This document shows positions 7,908 through 9,195 of a stretch of DNA of 9,195 nucleotides, piece by piece; within the stretch, counting starts at the first letter, position 1, and every line of letters begins with the position of its first letter. Origin of the DNA: Anaerolineae bacterium (lineage in GTDB: Bacteria; Chloroflexota; Anaerolineae; B4-G1; SLSP01); contig JAGPHL010000110.1 in the NCBI GenBank assembly GCA_018055515.1, positions 1 to 9,195 on the forward strand, in the 5' to 3' direction. The notes under the pieces are model-generated. The model was not told the DNA's origin and searched no databases. It was given only the letters and a program-made list of their open reading frames with translations. Position numbers and translations under genes: made by a program.

Positions 7908-8579
7908 CTAGCCTCCCAGGATATGGTCGTGTTCGACAAAGGTGCAGCTGCTACCGGGCACGCGGGCGCTGAGGTCATCCATCAACGCCACGAGCGCTGC
8001 GTCGTCAGGGCAGCGGATGAAGTAGGTGGCCTGCAGCGTGGAATCGTTGTTGTCAAGCCGGCGCAAGTCCGCCGTATCTACGTGCCTGAGGAGCACTTCC
8101 TTGATCAGCTCAAAGGTGTTACCCTCGCGGGGCGCGACCACATTCAGATAGAGATTGCTGCGCGGCGTGCGGTAGAGGAAGAGGGAGCGGAGGAAAAGGA
8201 AGGTCAGAATGATGAGGGTAGCGAGGAGGGTGGGGAGTCGTTGATCGGCGCCGAGACCCAGGCCGATGGAGATGGCGATAAAGAGATAGGCTAACTCTTC
8301 GGGTTCCTTAATGGCGGTGCGGAAACGCACGATTGAGAGGGCGCCGACGAGTCCGAGGGAGAGCGCCAGTGATGATTTGACTACGGAGATGATGAGCACG
8401 GTCGTCATCGAGAGCAGCGGGAGGGTTTGGGCAAAGCGTTCGCGGTTGGAGAAGGAGCGGCCGTAGCGCACGTAGAACCAGCCCAGAGCCAGGGCGAGCA
8501 CGATGCTCAGCACCAGATTGACTGCCAACGTGGGCAACGCTAAAGGAGCTGGCTGTGTCAGCCCAAGTAAATTACTCAT
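7908..8579 (-). CDS. DUF4956 family membrane protein
   Basis: This 223-residue protein has an N-terminal membrane segment (about 17-37), then a hydrophobic block with about three further segments (about 53-78, 96-110, 114-134). The family signature GALSIVRFRTAIKEPEELAY (79-98) lies between them. A soluble domain at about 140-223 has alternating strands and helices (SNLYLNVVAP at 141-150, TYFIRCPDDAALVALMDDL at 185-203) and is probably cytosolic. DUF4956 has no established biochemical role; its genes commonly neighbour VTC and CotH genes, as here. It is the first gene of the operon, with ATG at 8579 preceded by GGAGG (8584-8588) four bases away. Its stop is 1 nt before the CotH-like GTG start. 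A role as membrane partner for the VTC enzyme, comparable to the small membrane subunit of yeast VTC, is a guess from topology and neighbours. Confidence 0.9.
   Translation of the reverse strand: MSNLLGLTQPAPLALPTLAVNLVLSIVLALALGWFYVRYGRSFSNRERFAQTLPLLSMTTVLIISVVKSSLALSLGLVGALSIVRFRTAIKEPEELAYLFIAISIGLGLGADQRLPTLLATLIILTFLFLRSLFLYRTPRSNLYLNVVAPREGNTFELIKEVLLRHVDTADLRRLDNNDSTLQATYFIRCPDDAALVALMDDLSARVPGSSCTFVEHDHILGG
7912..7917 (-). promoter_or_regulatory. Ribosome binding site that fixes the GTG start of the CotH-like gene
   Basis: Read on the - strand, GGGAGG is followed by five bases (CTAGC) and then GTG at 7906-7904. The site sits inside the last codons of the DUF4956 gene, whose TAG stop (7910-7908) lies between site and start. 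This layout supports GTG 7906 over the upstream ATG at 7978, which would overlap the DUF4956 gene by 71 nt. Confidence 0.75.
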
Positions 8580-8701
8580 AAGTCCTCCATCATCTACGCC
8601 CGGCAGTGACTTGCCTGCCAGAACATGCTTTTTAACATTTAACGGGACGAGAGCGGGCGCCTCACTGGATTGGCCTGCTCCTGCCTTCCCCCGGCGGGGT
8701 T
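8580..8701 (-). promoter_or_regulatory. Leader region of the DUF4956-CotH-VTC-GT operon
   Basis: If transcription starts near A8701, the first gene has a leader of about 122 nt. It contains an A+T-rich patch around 8627-8641, a hairpin of CTGGCAG and CTGCCGG (8621-8615 with 8606-8600, one G-U pair, 8-nt loop), the ribosome site GGAGG (8584-8588), and a 14-codon reading frame at 8638-8594 that lacks a ribosome site. I recognise no known riboswitch here, and the hairpin is not followed by a T run in the direction of transcription. Confidence 0.35.
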
Positions 8702-8707
8702 AAAGCC

Positions 8708-8735
8708 ATTCTACATGCAAGGCAGTGTCAGTCAA
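8708..8735 (-). promoter_or_regulatory. Sigma70-like promoter of the operon
   Basis: On the - strand, TTGACT (8735-8730) is followed by a 16-nt spacer and TAGAAT (8713-8708). Each box matches the sigma70 consensus at five of six positions. The expected start is an A at or near 8701. It is the best promoter-like sequence upstream of the DUF4956 gene and points into the operon. A 16-nt spacer is slightly short of the 17-nt optimum. Confidence 0.55.
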
Positions 8736-8982
8736 CTTTGTGGGCCCCGGCGCAGCCGCGCTTCACATCACTGACGGGCGTATGCCGCAGCGTGCGCCAC
8801 GTTGCGCGGGCTTGCGGGGCGTCCTCCCCGAATTTCTGAGCGATTTGAAGCCCTTGGAGCCGTTCCTCATGGCTCTGGTTCCAACGGAGTCTGGCCCGCA
8901 GGTCGCCGCCGACAGCTTCCGCGCCATCCAGGCCGATGTTCCCAGAACCTTCACCTGCCCTTCATCTGGTGTACCCGCTCCC
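8736..8982. other. Gene-free stretch between operon promoter and upstream terminator
   Basis: No supportable gene is visible here, and no tRNA arms or known RNA consensus. The - strand is open from 8961 to a stop at 8730-8728 and gives protein-like text (for example RARLRWNQSHEERLQGLQIA). It has no usable start codon or ribosome site and an in-frame stop lies at 8964-8962. The + strand is open in the same codon register from GTG 8725, but that frame runs through the terminator palindrome and antisense into the next gene. The stretch may be a gene remnant, a repeated intergenic element, or chance openness in G+C-rich DNA. Confidence 0.4.
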
Positions 8983-9020
8983 AAAACCAGCAGCCCGAAG
9001 GCATGCCTTCGGGCTGCTGG
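8983..9020 (-). terminator. Intrinsic terminator of the oxidoreductase gene
   Basis: Bases 8987-9002 and 9005-9020 are perfect 16-nt inverted arms around a central AT, so the whole 34 nt is a perfect palindrome with GCATGC at its centre. On the - strand the stem is followed by TTTT (8986-8983) and then GGGAG. It starts 20 nt downstream of the stop of the gene at 9041. The long G+C-rich stem and the T run on one side only support a rho-independent terminator for the - strand gene. On the + strand there is no comparable T run, so bidirectional use is unlikely. It insulates the DUF4956 operon from the gene upstream. Confidence 0.8.
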
Positions 9021-9040
9021 CGTTTGCGCATCCAGCGCGC

Positions 9041-9195
9041 TTACTTCACCTGGATTTCGACGACGCCCTTGACCTGGGCCTTGCTGGAGAAGCCCGGCAG
9101 CACGGTGCTGAAGCCGCCCTGCTCGCGGAAGGAGACGATGCAGTCCGCGCAGCTCTGCACGTCAGCCAGGGGCACCTCGGCGGTGTAGCCGTCAT
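9041..9195 (-). CDS. C-terminal part of a molybdopterin-dependent (sulfite-oxidase-type) oxidoreductase, partial
   Basis: Only the last 50 residues and the stop codon are present; the gene runs off the window end. The visible protein begins DGYTAEVPLADVQSCADC and ends with VLPGFSSKAQVKGVVEIQVK. The DGY.AEVPL..V pattern, a region that ends with a TV-or-TVLPG-type turn, and the K.QVK.VV.IEV-like last strand resemble small secreted or membrane-anchored proteins with a sulfite-oxidase-type molybdopterin-binding domain. The cofactor-binding part is not in the window, so activity cannot be judged. Two cysteines in CADC are the main notable residues seen. A strong terminator follows directly, which ends this transcription unit before the DUF4956 operon. 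The assignment rests on recall of the family's C-terminal pattern and is moderate. Confidence 0.6.
   Translation of the reverse strand, partial: DGYTAEVPLADVQSCADCIVSFREQGGFSTVLPGFSSKAQVKGVVEIQVK

Noticed and set aside
7554..8294. 246-codon + strand frame antisense to the DUF4956 and CotH-like genes
   Set aside because: Its translation is low-complexity charged text arising opposite hydrophobic membrane segments, while the opposite strand encodes clear DUF4956 and CotH motifs with ribosome sites.
8600..8640. Possible + strand intrinsic terminator (hairpin then CTTTTT)
   Set aside because: The T run begins about 8 nt after the stem, there is an A-rich interruption, and no + strand gene ends nearby.
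8820..8910. tRNA-like bits such as GGTTCCAAC and a GAGCC/GGCTC hairpin
   Set aside because: The T-loop pattern is wrong, and no acceptor or anticodon arms can be formed around it.
8763..8984. 73-codon - strand frame beginning MGAGTPDEGQ
   Set aside because: It starts next to the terminator T run with no promoter or ribosome site. Its composition is Arg/Ser/Gly-rich and unlike a folded protein. The other - strand frame in the same region looks more protein-like.
8725..9072. 115-codon + strand frame from a GTG
   Set aside because: It runs straight through the 34-nt terminator palindrome and then antisense over the oxidoreductase gene. It has no good ribosome site and shares its codon register with an open frame on the other strand, as expected for a shadow frame in G+C-rich DNA.

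Overview
The window is G+C-rich bacterial DNA. The protein families and the style of the large multidomain proteins look most like Chloroflexota (an Anaerolineae- or Caldilinea-type genome or metagenome bin). This is a judgement from gene content, since no rRNA or other taxonomic marker is present. No tRNA, rRNA, CRISPR array, IS element or phage gene was seen.

Layout. On the + strand, positions 108-962 hold a conserved hypothetical protein. After a 118-nt gap, 1081-3426 encodes a large membrane-anchored CotH-kinase-family protein with a chitobiase-type domain in front and a lamin-tail-like domain behind. The - strand carries a tight four-gene operon that converges on it. Its genes, in order of transcription, are a DUF4956 membrane protein (8579-7908), a divergent membrane-anchored CotH-like protein (GTG start at 7906, to 6326), a VTC-type polyphosphate polymerase domain protein (GTG start at 6329, to 5652) and a GT-C-like integral membrane protein with C-terminal beta-sandwich domains (5630-3447). 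The junctions are 1 nt, a 4-nt GTGA overlap and 21 nt, and all four genes have good Shine-Dalgarno sites. A sigma70-like promoter is visible at 8708-8735. The gene-free stretch 8580-9040 holds this promoter, a leader of about 120 nt, a piece of protein-like but startless sequence, and a strong intrinsic terminator. That terminator belongs to a - strand gene cut by the window edge (9041-9195), probably the C-terminus of a small molybdopterin-dependent (sulfite-oxidase-type) oxidoreductase.

How the genes may work together. CotH proteins are kinase-fold enzymes that phosphorylate proteins, VTC domains polymerise phosphate from ATP into polyphosphate, and DUF4956 is a small membrane protein that often accompanies VTC and CotH genes. 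With a GT-C-like protein added, the operon looks like an uncharacterised cell-envelope module joining phosphate or polyphosphate chemistry to surface modification. The operon's own CotH lacks the metal-binding Asp expected in the family, while the convergent CotH keeps a WDND motif. The functional link is inference. The gene order, overlaps and motifs are read directly from the sequence.
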